From an uncultured Bacilli bacterium (GTDB lineage Bacteria > Bacillota_I > Bacilli_A > RF39 > UBA660), in contig CALVQK010000001.1 of assembly GCA_944358305.1 (NCBI GenBank), forward strand, positions 62,001 to 126,000: DNA of 64,000 nt, given 5' to 3'. Made by a program: the position numbers and the translations under genes. Below, piece after piece: positions 27,381-36,094 of the stretch. The notes beneath the pieces were generated by a model. It was not told where the DNA came from and did no database searches. It saw only the letters and a list, made by a program, of their open reading frames with translations. Position 1 is the stretch's first letter. Every line of letters begins with the position of its first letter.

Positions 27381-28367
27381 ATGAATGAATTTGGTGATAT
27401 AATTATTTATAAAGATAAAAATGGAAAAGATAATATTGAAGTAAAGATAGAAGATGGTACTGTTTGGTTAAATCAAGCACAGTTAGTAAAATTATATAAT
27501 TCTAGTAAATCTAATATTTCAGAGCATATAAAGCATATATACGAAGAAGGTGAGCTAGAGGAAAAATCAACTGTTCGGAAATTCCGAACAGTTGCTATAA
27601 ATGGTAAGACATATGATATGAAGTATTATAATCTTGATATGATAGTTGCTATAGGTTTTAGAGTTAGATCTGACATTGGAACTAATTTTAGAAAATGGGC
27701 AAATGATAAATTAAAAGAATATATGATTAAAGGATTTGTACTTAATGATGAAAAATTAAAGAATAATGGTGAAAGTCCTTACTTTGAAGAATTGCTTGCT
27801 AGAATTCGTGATATTAGATCATCAGAAAAGGTTTTTTGGAGAAAAGTATTAGATATATATGCAACGGCCGTTGATTATGATCCTAAAGATAAGATATCAA
27901 TAGAATTTTTTAAGACTGTTCAAAATAAAATGCATTATGCTACACATGGACATACTGCAGCAGAAATAATTTTTGATAGGGTTGATTCTTTAAAAGAAAA
28001 TTTAGGACTTACTAATTTTAAAGGAGATTATCCAACAAAAAGTGAAACAGAAATTGCTAAAAATTATTTAACTGAAGAAGAATTAAATATTTTAAATAGA
28101 ATGGTTTCTGCATACTTAGATGTAGCAGAGATCAATGCTTTAGATAGGCACCCAATGACAATGAAAGATTGGGTAAATGAGCTTGATTCATTTTTAAAGA
28201 TGACTAGGAAGGATATTTTAAAAGGGCAAGGTACTATATCTCATGAGAAAGCATTAAAAAAAGCTCATGAAGAGTATGATAAGTATATGCAAAAACATTT
28301 AACTACTGCTGAACAAGATTATTTAGAAGTGTTGAATAAAGAAATAGAAGAAATTAATAAGCAATGA
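27381..28367 (+). CDS. rhuM: RhuM-family protein
   Basis: 328 residues, soluble. Strong family marks: VWLNQAQLVKLYNSSKSNIS (predicted helix-turn-helix), TVRKFRTVAINGKTYDMKYY, then NLDMIVAIGFRVRS and FRKWANDKLKEYMIKGFVLND. RhuM proteins occur in accessory DNA and Salmonella pathogenicity island 3, and their molecular role is not established; a DNA-binding or toxin-like function is often supposed. The gene has its own promoter and sits on the edge of the SANT-repeat island. Inside it, 27568-27594 is a 27-base palindrome. Confidence 0.9.
   Translation: MNEFGDIIIYKDKNGKDNIEVKIEDGTVWLNQAQLVKLYNSSKSNISEHIKHIYEEGELEEKSTVRKFRTVAINGKTYDMKYYNLDMIVAIGFRVRSDIGTNFRKWANDKLKEYMIKGFVLNDEKLKNNGESPYFEELLARIRDIRSSEKVFWRKVLDIYATAVDYDPKDKISIEFFKTVQNKMHYATHGHTAAEIIFDRVDSLKENLGLTNFKGDYPTKSETEIAKNYLTEEELNILNRMVSAYLDVAEINALDRHPMTMKDWVNELDSFLKMTRKDILKGQGTISHEKALKKAHEEYDKYMQKHLTTAEQDYLEVLNKEIEEINKQ
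27568..27594. repeat. 27-bp perfect palindrome within rhuM
   Basis: CAACTGTTCGGAA, one central A, TTCCGAACAGTTG: a 13-bp inverted repeat with one-base centre, in the coding segment for the conserved VRKFRTV motif. Confidence 0.85.
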
Positions 28368-28503
28368 AATATATTTATTTGATAAAGAGTTAAAAAATAT
28401 TTGTTTAGAAAACAATGTTGATTATGATTTATTAGAACTTGAAGATCTTTTTGATGGTTTGCATCCTAATAATGTAGGACATCAAAAAATTGTGATAAAG
28501 TAA
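28363..28503 (+). pseudogene. Remnant of an SGNH/GDSL hydrolase C-terminus
   Basis: In the +1 frame after the rhuM stop, about 46 codons are open to a TAA at 28501 and end NVDYDLLELEDLFDGLHPNN followed by VGHQKI. DGLHPNxxGHQKI is the catalytic Asp-x-x-His block V of SGNH hydrolases. No start codon or other catalytic blocks are present, so this is the tail of a destroyed gene, which suggests that rhuM and neighbours were inserted or that the region was deleted. Confidence 0.6.
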
Positions 28504-28562
28504 AAACTAAAATAAGTAAATATTTTTAATGTAACTATAAGAAGTTTGGGGGGTGAGTAAAG

Positions 28563-30638
28563 ATGAATCAAAGAAATTGGACAGAAGCAGAGGATGAATA
28601 TATAAAAAATAATATTGAAAATAAAACTTTTAGCGAGATGGCAAAATATATTGGGTGTGCAATTAATACAGTTCAAAATAGAGCGATAGTTTTAGGCTTT
28701 GACGTTCAAAAGAAAACAAGAAGAAGCTGGACGGAAGAAGAAATAGAATTATTAAAAATAATGTCCTCAAGATATTTAAACAAAACTATAGCAAGAAAAT
28801 TAAATCGTTCTATCAGTGAAGTGAATAAAAAAGCTCGGAAATTAGGAATTAATTTAATTTTTAAAAGACCAGTATGGAAAAAATGGAAAGTAAAGTTTTT
28901 GAAAGAGAATATTAATACACTATCCTTATTACAAATTCAAAAAGAATTAGAAGTTGATTACTATCAGATTATGGATAAACTTGATGAACTAGGTATTAAA
29001 TATAATAGTAATCGTTGGACTGATGAAGAAGAAAAAATTTTAACTGAATTATCCAGTAAAGTATATATAAGAGAACTTGCTAAAATTTTAAATAGAACTG
29101 AAGCAGCTATTATATCTAAAGCAAGTAAAATGGGATTAGACTATATTACTTTAAAAAAAGTTTATACTGAGGAAGAATTAGAATATATAAAAGATAATTG
29201 GGGTATAGTTTCGGTCAATGACATTGCAAGGAATTTAGGTGTGAGTAGAATAATGATTCAAACTCAAGCAGATAAAATGGGACTACCAAAATTAGATAAA
29301 AATCCTCCGAAAAAATGGACTGAAGATGAATTGATAAAATTAAGAAAAATGGCCAGTAAGAAATCTATTACTGAATTAGCAAAATATTTTAAAACAACAA
29401 ATACTGCAATTATAACTGTGGCACATAAAAATAGTATATATTTAAATGATGATAAAATTCATTGGACTGATGAGGATAATGAACTTTTAAGAGAATTAGC
29501 TAAGACTATGGATTTATCAGAAATAGCTGAAAAAATGAATAGAAGTCAATCTGCTATTCGTATCCAAGCTAAAAGACAAAATATTAAAATTATTCCAAAT
29601 AAAAAAAGTGTTGAAAGTGTATGGACAGAAGAGAATAGTAAAGAATTATTAATGCTAGCTAACCAAGGAAAAACGTTATTGGAAATATGTCAGATAATGA
29701 ATAAAAAAGATTTTACAGTATTAAAAAAAGCTAGAGAATTACAACTAGATATAAAAAAAGAGAATACTAAAGAGTGGTCTTTAGATGAAATAGATAGGTT
29801 AAAAGAGTTATCTAAAACTAAAAAGTTAAGTGAGTTAGTAAAAGAATTAAATCGCTCAAGTGCTTCAATTACAGCAAAGGCTAAAAAGTTAGGAATTACT
29901 TTGATAAGCGATAGAAAAAAATGGACTGAAGAGGAGTATCAGCTCCTTGAAAAACTGGTTATGTCTGATAAGAAAACTCCTAAAGAAATAGCAGAGATAC
30001 TTGGAAGAACTGAAGATGCAATTATTATTAAAATAAATAGAAGAGGACTGCAAGTTCAAACAAATGATAAAAGATTTTGGACAAAGGAAGAAGAAACATT
30101 ATTATCAGATTTGTGGGGTACAGAGTCACTCGAAACAATTGCAAAGAAATTAAATAGAACTGTATCTTCAATTAAAAATAAAGCTTTTCTTTTAGGACTT
30201 GGTTCTTTTAAAGAAAATAATTATAATGGTTTAACGATTAAAGAAATTAGTGATTTGTTTAATGTAAATATAGATATAGTAAGTGTTAGTTGGATTGGCT
30301 TAGGACTTAAATATAAAGTTCAAAAGATTTCAAAAGCAAAAAGTTATAGATATGTAGAAATAAAAGATTTATATGAATTTTTAGAAACAAACCAAAATAT
30401 ATGGGACAGTAGAAATTTAGAAAAAAATATTTTAGGTTATGAACCTGAATGGTTAAAGCAAAAAAGAAAGTTAGATAAAGAACAAAATTCTAATATAGAA
30501 CAATTAAATTTAACAAAACAGCAGTTAATACTTGCTAGAAAATTCTTTTTAGAATTACAGGAAGAGAAAAAAGAACCAGAGGGGGAATCCACCTTCGAGT
30601 CTGGGCCACAATTATCTTTAAAAATTGAAAAAAGGTGA
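28563..30638 (+). CDS. Tandem SANT/Myb/GcrA-like repeat protein (11 repeats)
   Basis: 691 residues built from eleven tandem three-helix DNA-binding-like repeats, each about 50 residues with a leading W-T-x-E-E motif and a closing I-x-x-K-A-x-x-LGI helix. Leading aromatics are at 6, 56, 105 (degenerate), 152, 201 (Tyr), 252, 301, 354, 405, 454 and 506. Each repeat matches the pattern of Myb/SANT and GcrA N-terminal domains (IAxxLxRSxxAIxxKAxxLG). A different helix-turn-helix (LTIKEISDLFNVN, about 557-585) and a phage-type tail (NQNIWDSRNLEKNILGYEPE, then WLKQKRKLD, 611-638) follow. GGGGGGTGAG precedes the ATG. First gene of a three-gene operon ending in a sigma factor. DNA binding is inferred; function is unknown. 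Confidence 0.85.
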   Translation: MNQRNWTEAEDEYIKNNIENKTFSEMAKYIGCAINTVQNRAIVLGFDVQKKTRRSWTEEEIELLKIMSSRYLNKTIARKLNRSISEVNKKARKLGINLIFKRPVWKKWKVKFLKENINTLSLLQIQKELEVDYYQIMDKLDELGIKYNSNRWTDEEEKILTELSSKVYIRELAKILNRTEAAIISKASKMGLDYITLKKVYTEEELEYIKDNWGIVSVNDIARNLGVSRIMIQTQADKMGLPKLDKNPPKKWTEDELIKLRKMASKKSITELAKYFKTTNTAIITVAHKNSIYLNDDKIHWTDEDNELLRELAKTMDLSEIAEKMNRSQSAIRIQAKRQNIKIIPNKKSVESVWTEENSKELLMLANQGKTLLEICQIMNKKDFTVLKKARELQLDIKKENTKEWSLDEIDRLKELSKTKKLSELVKELNRSSASITAKAKKLGITLISDRKKWTEEEYQLLEKLVMSDKKTPKEIAEILGRTEDAIIIKINRRGLQVQTNDKRFWTKEEETLLSDLWGTESLETIAKKLNRTVSSIKNKAFLLGLGSFKENNYNGLTIKEISDLFNVNIDIVSVSWIGLGLKYKVQKISKAKSYRYVEIKDLYEFLETNQNIWDSRNLEKNILGYEPEWLKQKRKLDKEQNSNIEQLNLTKQQLILARKFFLELQEEKKEPEGESTFESGPQLSLKIEKR

Positions 30639-30644
30639 GAAAAT

Positions 30645-31694
30645 ATGCCAGGAAAAAAGTATGAATTTACAGAAGAACAAATTAAATATATTCTTGATAA
30701 TTGGGGTAAAGAGTCACCACATAGTATGAAAAATAAGTTTGGATGTACATGGTATGCTGTTTGTAAAGTAGCAGAGTCTCATGGATTAGAAATTCCTAAG
30801 TCAAATGCTTGGACTGAAGAGGAGATAAAAGCATTGAAAGAACTAGCTGATAAATATCATTATACAGAAATTGCTAAAATAATGGGAAAAACAGAGAATG
30901 CTATTTATTTAAAAGCTAGAAAATTAGGAATAACTTTAATTCAAGATAGAAGGAAATGGACAGTTGAAGAAGAAACACTTTTATCAGATTTATGGGGAGT
31001 TAAATCAATAGAATATATTGCCAAAAAAATGAAAAGAACAGTTTTCTCAATAAAAGTAAAAGCTGTAAGAATGGAATTAGGACCAATGATTAGAAATAAT
31101 TATGATGTAATTACAATTTCTGATATGGTTGACCTATTAAATGTTACTCGTGATAGAATTATAGATAGTTGGGTTAAATTAGGATTAAAACTAAAGAAAG
31201 CAAAATTAACAAATAAAATGTCCTATTATACTATAAGTTGGAAAGATTTAATGGATTTTTTAGAGAATAATCAAAATGAATGGGATTCAAGAAATGTAGA
31301 AAAAAATATGTTAGGTATAGAGCCAGATTGGTTGCAGGAAAAAAGGAAACGTGATACTATAGAAAATCCATTATGGTATCGTAAATGGACAGAAGATGAG
31401 ATAAAGAAAGCTGAGTCATTATTTAAAAATGGTAAAACTTATCAAGAAATTAGTAGTATAATAGATAGAAGTGAATGGGCTGTTGCAAATCTCCTTAGAA
31501 ATCTTGGATATAGTTATATGCTTCCACAATATTGGAAAGGTAAAGAGATAAAGTATTTAAGAGAAAATTATCAAGATATGACATATCAAGAAATTGCTGA
31601 AGAGCTGGGAAGAACAACAAAAGCGATAAGCGCTAAAGCTGAAGAATTGGGATTCCAAAAGAAACTAATCAGAACTAAAAAGGAAGGAAAATAA
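30645..31694 (+). CDS. Second SANT/Myb/GcrA-like repeat protein (5 repeats)
   Basis: 349 residues. Repeats start near residues 8 (degenerate, FTEEQIKYI), 56, 105, 248 and 297 (WKGKEIKYL). Between repeats 3 and 4 lie the same helix-turn-helix (ITISDMVDLLNVTRD, 156-183) and phage-type tail (NEWDSRNVEKNMLGIEPDWL, 211-230) as in the first protein. Residues 105-237 align with residues 506-638 of that protein (for example EEETLLSDLWG in both), so the two share a duplicated core with repeats added in front or behind. It starts six bases after the first gene, and the sigma factor gene begins one base after its stop. Confidence 0.83.
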   Translation: MPGKKYEFTEEQIKYILDNWGKESPHSMKNKFGCTWYAVCKVAESHGLEIPKSNAWTEEEIKALKELADKYHYTEIAKIMGKTENAIYLKARKLGITLIQDRRKWTVEEETLLSDLWGVKSIEYIAKKMKRTVFSIKVKAVRMELGPMIRNNYDVITISDMVDLLNVTRDRIIDSWVKLGLKLKKAKLTNKMSYYTISWKDLMDFLENNQNEWDSRNVEKNMLGIEPDWLQEKRKRDTIENPLWYRKWTEDEIKKAESLFKNGKTYQEISSIIDRSEWAVANLLRNLGYSYMLPQYWKGKEIKYLRENYQDMTYQEIAEELGRTTKAISAKAEELGFQKKLIRTKKEGK

Positions 31695-31695
31695 A

Positions 31696-32343
31696 ATGGC
31701 AAGACTTTTGACTTTAGATGAAACAGAAAAGTATTTAAAATTATATAGAGAGTTTGCTGATGAAGATGCTTTAACTTTGTTAGTTACTTGTAATGGCGGT
31801 TTAGTTGGCTTTTTTGCAAAAAAGTATCTAGGAAAAGGATTAACTTTTGATGAATTAGTTTCAGCAGGAAATGAAGGATTAATAAAGGCTATTAATAAAT
31901 TTGATTATGAAGAACGAGAGATACAAGGTTTTAGAGCTTATATTTCTGTAGCAATAGATAATGCGATGAAATATGAGTTAAGAAAATACAATAAACATAG
32001 TCATGTGTTAAGTTTTGAACAACCATTAGGGCAAAATAAGGATGGTGATGAACTTACTATTGAAGATATTGTAGGAACTGATGCTGAAGAATTAATAGAA
32101 GATGTTATTTCTGAAATGAAAATTGATATAGTTAGGGAAGCTTTAAAAAGTTTAACATCAAGGGAACAACAAATAATTTTTTTAAGGTATGGATTAGATG
32201 ATGTTCATAGAAAAACTCAAGCAGAAGTTGCAGAAATATTTGATTGTTCTACACATACTATTGCAAAACAAGAACAAAAAGCATTAGTTAAAATGAGACA
32301 TCCGAGAAATACAAGAAAATTAAAAGATTTTATAGAGGAATAA
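31696..32343 (+). CDS. Sigma-70-family RNA polymerase sigma factor
   Basis: 215 residues with region 2 (LTFDELVSAGNEGLIKAINK, then FDYEERE and FRAYISVAIDNAMKYELRK) and region 4 (LTSREQQIIFLRYGLDD with helix-turn-helix AEVAEIFDCSTHTIAKQEQK). A short region 3-like linker (LSFEQPLGQNKDGDELTIED) joins them; region 1.1 is absent. It is larger than most ECF factors and is closest in form to sporulation- or phage-type group 3 sigma factors. Ribosome site AAGGAA. Co-transcribed with the two SANT-repeat genes, so it may direct polymerase to promoters those proteins bind, or transcribe the island itself; both are inferences. Confidence 0.88.
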   Translation: MARLLTLDETEKYLKLYREFADEDALTLLVTCNGGLVGFFAKKYLGKGLTFDELVSAGNEGLIKAINKFDYEEREIQGFRAYISVAIDNAMKYELRKYNKHSHVLSFEQPLGQNKDGDELTIEDIVGTDAEELIEDVISEMKIDIVREALKSLTSREQQIIFLRYGLDDVHRKTQAEVAEIFDCSTHTIAKQEQKALVKMRHPRNTRKLKDFIEE

Positions 32344-32382
32344 GGTTTCATATCAAGATAAAATATATAAGGAAGTGATGTA

Positions 32383-33657
32383 ATGAAGGCATGTGTTTAT
32401 ACATTAGGTTGCAAAGTAAATACTTATGAAAGTGAATATATATTATTAAAACTAATAGAAGCAGGTTATGAAATAGGAACTATTGATGATAAAGATTGTA
32501 ATGTTTATATAGTTAATACTTGTACTGTTACTAATACAGCCGATATTAAGAGTAGAAAGATAATACATCGTATTAAAAGAAATAATCCTAATGCTTGTAT
32601 TGTAGCATTAGGATGTTATGTCGAAGATCATCCCGATGAATTTAATGATATAGATATTTATATTGGTAACAAAGATAAGAGTAAAATTATAGAATTGTTA
32701 GATTTATATTTTACTAAAAAAGAACCTATTAGAAGAGTAGGACTTACTAAAGAAACATTTGAAGATATGTTTATTACTGATTTTAAGAATAGATGTAGAG
32801 CGTTTGTTAAAGTACAAGATGGTTGTGAAAATTTCTGTAGTTATTGTATTATCCCTTATGTTAGAGGAAAATGTAGAAGTAAAGATTTAGATACGGTAGT
32901 TAAAGAAGTTAGCTCATTAGTTAATAAAGGTTTTAAAGAAATAGTATTAACTGGTATCCATACTGGTAATTATGGTGTTGATCTTAATACAAACTTTGCT
33001 ACACTTCTAAAAGAACTAGTCAAAATAGATGGTCTAGAACGTCTTAGAATATCTAGTATAGAAGTAACAGAATTAACTCCTGATGTACTAGATGTAATTA
33101 AAAATAATAAGAAAATAGTAGATCACTTACATATTCCTTTACAAGCAGGTAGTGATAAAGTCTTAAGATTAATGAATCGTAAATATGATTTAAAATACTT
33201 TGAAAATAAATTAAAAGAAATTAGAAAAATAAGACCAGATATTTCTATTACTACTGATATAATTGTTGGTTTTCCAAACGAAAGTGAAGAAGACTTTTTA
33301 GACACTATTGAAAACTCTAAAAAATTTGCTTTTACTAAAATACATGTATTCCCTTATTCAGATAGAAAAGGAACAGCCTCTAGTGAAATGACAGGACATA
33401 TAGACGGTAATATTAAGAAAGAACGTGCTAGACGTCTTTTAATGGTATCTAAGGAGTTAGAAAAAGAATATGCTAATAAATTTATTGGTAAGAGTTTAGA
33501 AGTTCTATTTGAAGAAGTTAAAGATGGAGTTAGTATAGGTCATACTAGTAATTATTTAAAAGTAAAAGTAAAAGGAGAAATATCTACTAATACTTTTAAA
33601 AATGTTAAAATAAAGAGTTATTTAATGGAGAGTTTAATAGGAGAAATAGATGAGTAA
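32383..33657 (+). CDS. mtaB: tRNA methylthiotransferase MtaB
   Basis: Radical SAM enzyme that converts t6A37 to ms2t6A37 in ANN-decoding tRNAs. N-terminal UPF0004 domain with TLGCKVNTYES (first Cys) and NTCTVT, whose Cys residues bind the auxiliary cluster; radical SAM cluster motif CENFCSYC (C-x3-C-x2-C) near residues 150-157; TRAM domain at the C-terminus. 424 residues, full length. GGAAGTGATG precedes the ATG. Overlaps recD2 by eight bases. Confidence 0.93.
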   Translation: MKACVYTLGCKVNTYESEYILLKLIEAGYEIGTIDDKDCNVYIVNTCTVTNTADIKSRKIIHRIKRNNPNACIVALGCYVEDHPDEFNDIDIYIGNKDKSKIIELLDLYFTKKEPIRRVGLTKETFEDMFITDFKNRCRAFVKVQDGCENFCSYCIIPYVRGKCRSKDLDTVVKEVSSLVNKGFKEIVLTGIHTGNYGVDLNTNFATLLKELVKIDGLERLRISSIEVTELTPDVLDVIKNNKKIVDHLHIPLQAGSDKVLRLMNRKYDLKYFENKLKEIRKIRPDISITTDIIVGFPNESEEDFLDTIENSKKFAFTKIHVFPYSDRKGTASSEMTGHIDGNIKKERARRLLMVSKELEKEYANKFIGKSLEVLFEEVKDGVSIGHTSNYLKVKVKGEISTNTFKNVKIKSYLMESLIGEIDE

Positions 33658-35830
33658 TATAACAGGCAATTTTAAAAAGACAATTTATAGAAATAGTACT
33701 AATAATTATTTAATAGGCTTATTTAAAGTAAAAGAAGCAAGCAATGATTTAGATAAATTTATTAATAAAACAATTACTATTACAGGTTATCTACCAGACT
33801 TGAATGAAATAGATACTTATATTTTAGATGGCAATATAACTACTCATGCCAAATATGGTGAACAGTTTATGGTTAATAATTTTGAAAGAGTTATGCCTAA
33901 AGAAACTGATTCTATGGTTAGTGTTCTATCTAGTGATATGTTTAAAGGAATAGGTAAAAAAACTGCTGAAGCGATAGTTAATATGTTCCATGAAGATACT
34001 TTTGATGTTATTTTAAATCATCCTAATAATCTTTTACTTGTTAAAGGAGTTAGTGAAAAACAAGTAAGAGTATTACATGAATCTTTAAAAAACTATCAAG
34101 GTAGTTATGAAATAATTCTTAATTTATCTAAATTAGGATTTGGAACAAGAGATAGTCTTAAAATATATAGCAAATTTAAAGAAAAAAGTTTTGATTTTAT
34201 TAATGAAGATATTTATAAAGCCTATTATTTTATAGATGAAATTAACTTTAAAACCTGTGATTATATCTATCAAAAAAATGACTGTGATAAGTTAGATGTT
34301 AAAAGAATAAGAGCAGTGTTTATATACATATTAAGAGAACTTACTAATGTAAGTGGTAATACTTATTTTTATTTAGATGAAATTAGACCTTACTTTATTA
34401 GAATAATTGGAACAGATATTAGTGATGAATTATTATTAGAAGCCTTAAATAGTTTAATTAGTTTAGAATTAATAGTAGTAAAAGAAGATAAAATTTATTT
34501 AAAAGAATATTATGATGCCGAAATATTTATTGCAAGACGCTTAAGGTTACTTGCTCATGAAAAATGTGAAACACTTAAAAATTATGAGAAAGTACTAAAA
34601 GAAATAGAATTAAAAAATAGTATTACTTATAATGAAGAACAAGAGTTAGCGATTAAACAAGCTTTAACTAACAAGTGTTTAGTAATAACAGGTGGACCAG
34701 GAACTGGTAAAACGACAATTATTAAAGGAATTATAGATCTATATCAAGGACTTAATAATTATAAAATTAAAGACTTAGAAGAGAACTTAGTTTTATTAGC
34801 ACCAACAGGTAGAGCTAGTAAAAGAATGAGTGAAGTTACTGAGCTTTCTGCTTCAACTATCCATAGATTTTTAAAATGGAATAAAGATACTAATAGATTT
34901 CAGGTTAATGAGTATAATAAAAGTAATGCTAGTTTTGTTATTATAGATGAATCTAGTATGTTAGATACCTTGTTACTTTCTAATCTTTTAAAAGGACTAT
35001 CTACTAATACAAAAGTAATTTTTGTAGGAGATGCTAATCAATTACCAAGTGTGGGAGCAGGTAATATTTTATCTGATTTAATTACAAGTGAAGAGTTAAA
35101 AGTAATTAGATTAAAAAATCTTTATCGTCAAGGGAAAGATTCTAATATCATAACACTAGCTCATGATATTAATGAAGGTATACTAAATAAAGATATTTTT
35201 AATAAAGGAGAAGATCTAAGATTTATAAAATGTCCTGATAATAAAGTTTTAGATAATATAAAAAAAGAAGTCAAAAAAATAGATGATCCTAACTATCAAG
35301 TACTAGCACCTCAATATAAGACTATTAATGGTATTGATAATATTAATGAGGCTTTACAAGAATTATTAAATCCTAAAAAATCTACTAAAAAAGAATTAGT
35401 TATTAACAATATTACTTATAGAGAAGATGATAAGGTAATTGAGTTATCTAATATGCCAGATGAATATGTATTCAATGGAGATATAGGAGTAATTGATAAA
35501 ATAAAATTATCTCCTAAAAAAGAGATTTACATAGACTTTGATGATAATAAAGTTAAATATACTCCTACAATGTTTAATAAATTTTCTTTATCTTATGCTA
35601 TATCTATTCATAAAAGTCAAGGCAGTGAGTTTAAAACAGTTATCATGCCAATAGTAAAAGGATACCATAAAATGTTATATCGAAAATTAATATATACAGG
35701 TGTTACTAGAAGTAAAGAAAAATTAATATTGATAGGTGATATGAACGCTTTAGAGATGGCTATTAATAATAACAACGAACAAAAAAGAAGAACAAGTTTA
35801 GATTATTATTTAAAAAATGGTATAATTTAG
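33650..35830 (+). CDS. recD2: RecD2-type SF1 DNA helicase
   Basis: 5'-3' helicase of the RecD2 class, which works without RecBC and limits recombination or aids fork repair. N-terminal OB-like and helix-hairpin-helix region (GIGKKTAEAIVNM, VKGVSEKQVRVL), then the motor: Walker A GGPGTGKTT near residue 348, APTGRASKRM, Walker B VIIDESSMLD, GDANQLPSVGAG, and C-terminal SYAISIHKSQGSEF with YTGVTRSKEKL. 726 residues. Starts inside the mtaB stop region. Confidence 0.94.
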   Translation: MSNITGNFKKTIYRNSTNNYLIGLFKVKEASNDLDKFINKTITITGYLPDLNEIDTYILDGNITTHAKYGEQFMVNNFERVMPKETDSMVSVLSSDMFKGIGKKTAEAIVNMFHEDTFDVILNHPNNLLLVKGVSEKQVRVLHESLKNYQGSYEIILNLSKLGFGTRDSLKIYSKFKEKSFDFINEDIYKAYYFIDEINFKTCDYIYQKNDCDKLDVKRIRAVFIYILRELTNVSGNTYFYLDEIRPYFIRIIGTDISDELLLEALNSLISLELIVVKEDKIYLKEYYDAEIFIARRLRLLAHEKCETLKNYEKVLKEIELKNSITYNEEQELAIKQALTNKCLVITGGPGTGKTTIIKGIIDLYQGLNNYKIKDLEENLVLLAPTGRASKRMSEVTELSASTIHRFLKWNKDTNRFQVNEYNKSNASFVIIDESSMLDTLLLSNLLKGLSTNTKVIFVGDANQLPSVGAGNILSDLITSEELKVIRLKNLYRQGKDSNIITLAHDINEGILNKDIFNKGEDLRFIKCPDNKVLDNIKKEVKKIDDPNYQVLAPQYKTINGIDNINEALQELLNPKKSTKKELVINNITYREDDKVIELSNMPDEYVFNGDIGVIDKIKLSPKKEIYIDFDDNKVKYTPTMFNKFSLSYAISIHKSQGSEFKTVIMPIVKGYHKMLYRKLIYTGVTRSKEKLILIGDMNALEMAINNNNEQKRRTSLDYYLKNGII

Positions 35831-35835
35831 TTTAA

Positions 35836-35874
35836 CTTATCCATAATACTTGTAGGAGGCGTATTATGGATAAG
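35836..35874 (+). promoter_or_regulatory. Start-codon hairpin with ribosome site in loop
   Basis: Perfect 14-bp stem CTTATCCATAATAC (35836-35849) / GTATTATGGATAAG (35861-35874). The 11-base loop holds TAGGAGG and the ATG at 35866 lies in the 3' arm. No T-run follows, so it is not a terminator; it looks like a translational control hairpin. Confidence 0.75.
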
Positions 35875-36021
35875 AAAAAAATGATGATAACAGCAGGCAT
35901 TATGGCTGCAGCAGGATATGGAATATATCAATATTTTAAGAAAAATCCTGCTAAATTAAACATGATGAAACAAAAGGTAAAAACTGCTGTTAATAATTTT
36001 GAAGATGAGATGATGATGTAA
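35866..36021 (+). CDS. Small membrane-associated protein, 51 residues
   Basis: ATG behind TAGGAGG. Sequence MDKKKMMITAGIMAAAGYGI, then YQYFKKNP: a basic start, one short hydrophobic segment (about 6-22) and a charged helical rest ending EDEMMM, similar in design to YtxH-like small proteins. Its start codon is buried in the hairpin at 35836-35874, and a terminator-like hairpin overlaps its stop. I find no named family. Confidence 0.65.
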   Translation: MDKKKMMITAGIMAAAGYGIYQYFKKNPAKLNMMKQKVKTAVNNFEDEMMM

Positions 36022-36036
36022 AGTTATCATCTTTTT
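36012..36036 (+). terminator. Terminator of the 51-residue gene
   Basis: GATGAT / ATCATC with 8-base loop spanning the stop codon, then five T. Confidence 0.6.
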
Positions 36037-36094
36037 GATTGTTATAATATCTATATTGTGTTAAAATTTAAATAGAAGATACGAGGTGTTTATA

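Noticed and set aside
28563-31694. CRISPR-like or DNA-level tandem repeat in the SANT-repeat genes
   Set aside because: Repeats are at protein level with about 150-base period and low nucleotide identity; there are no identical repeats with spacers.
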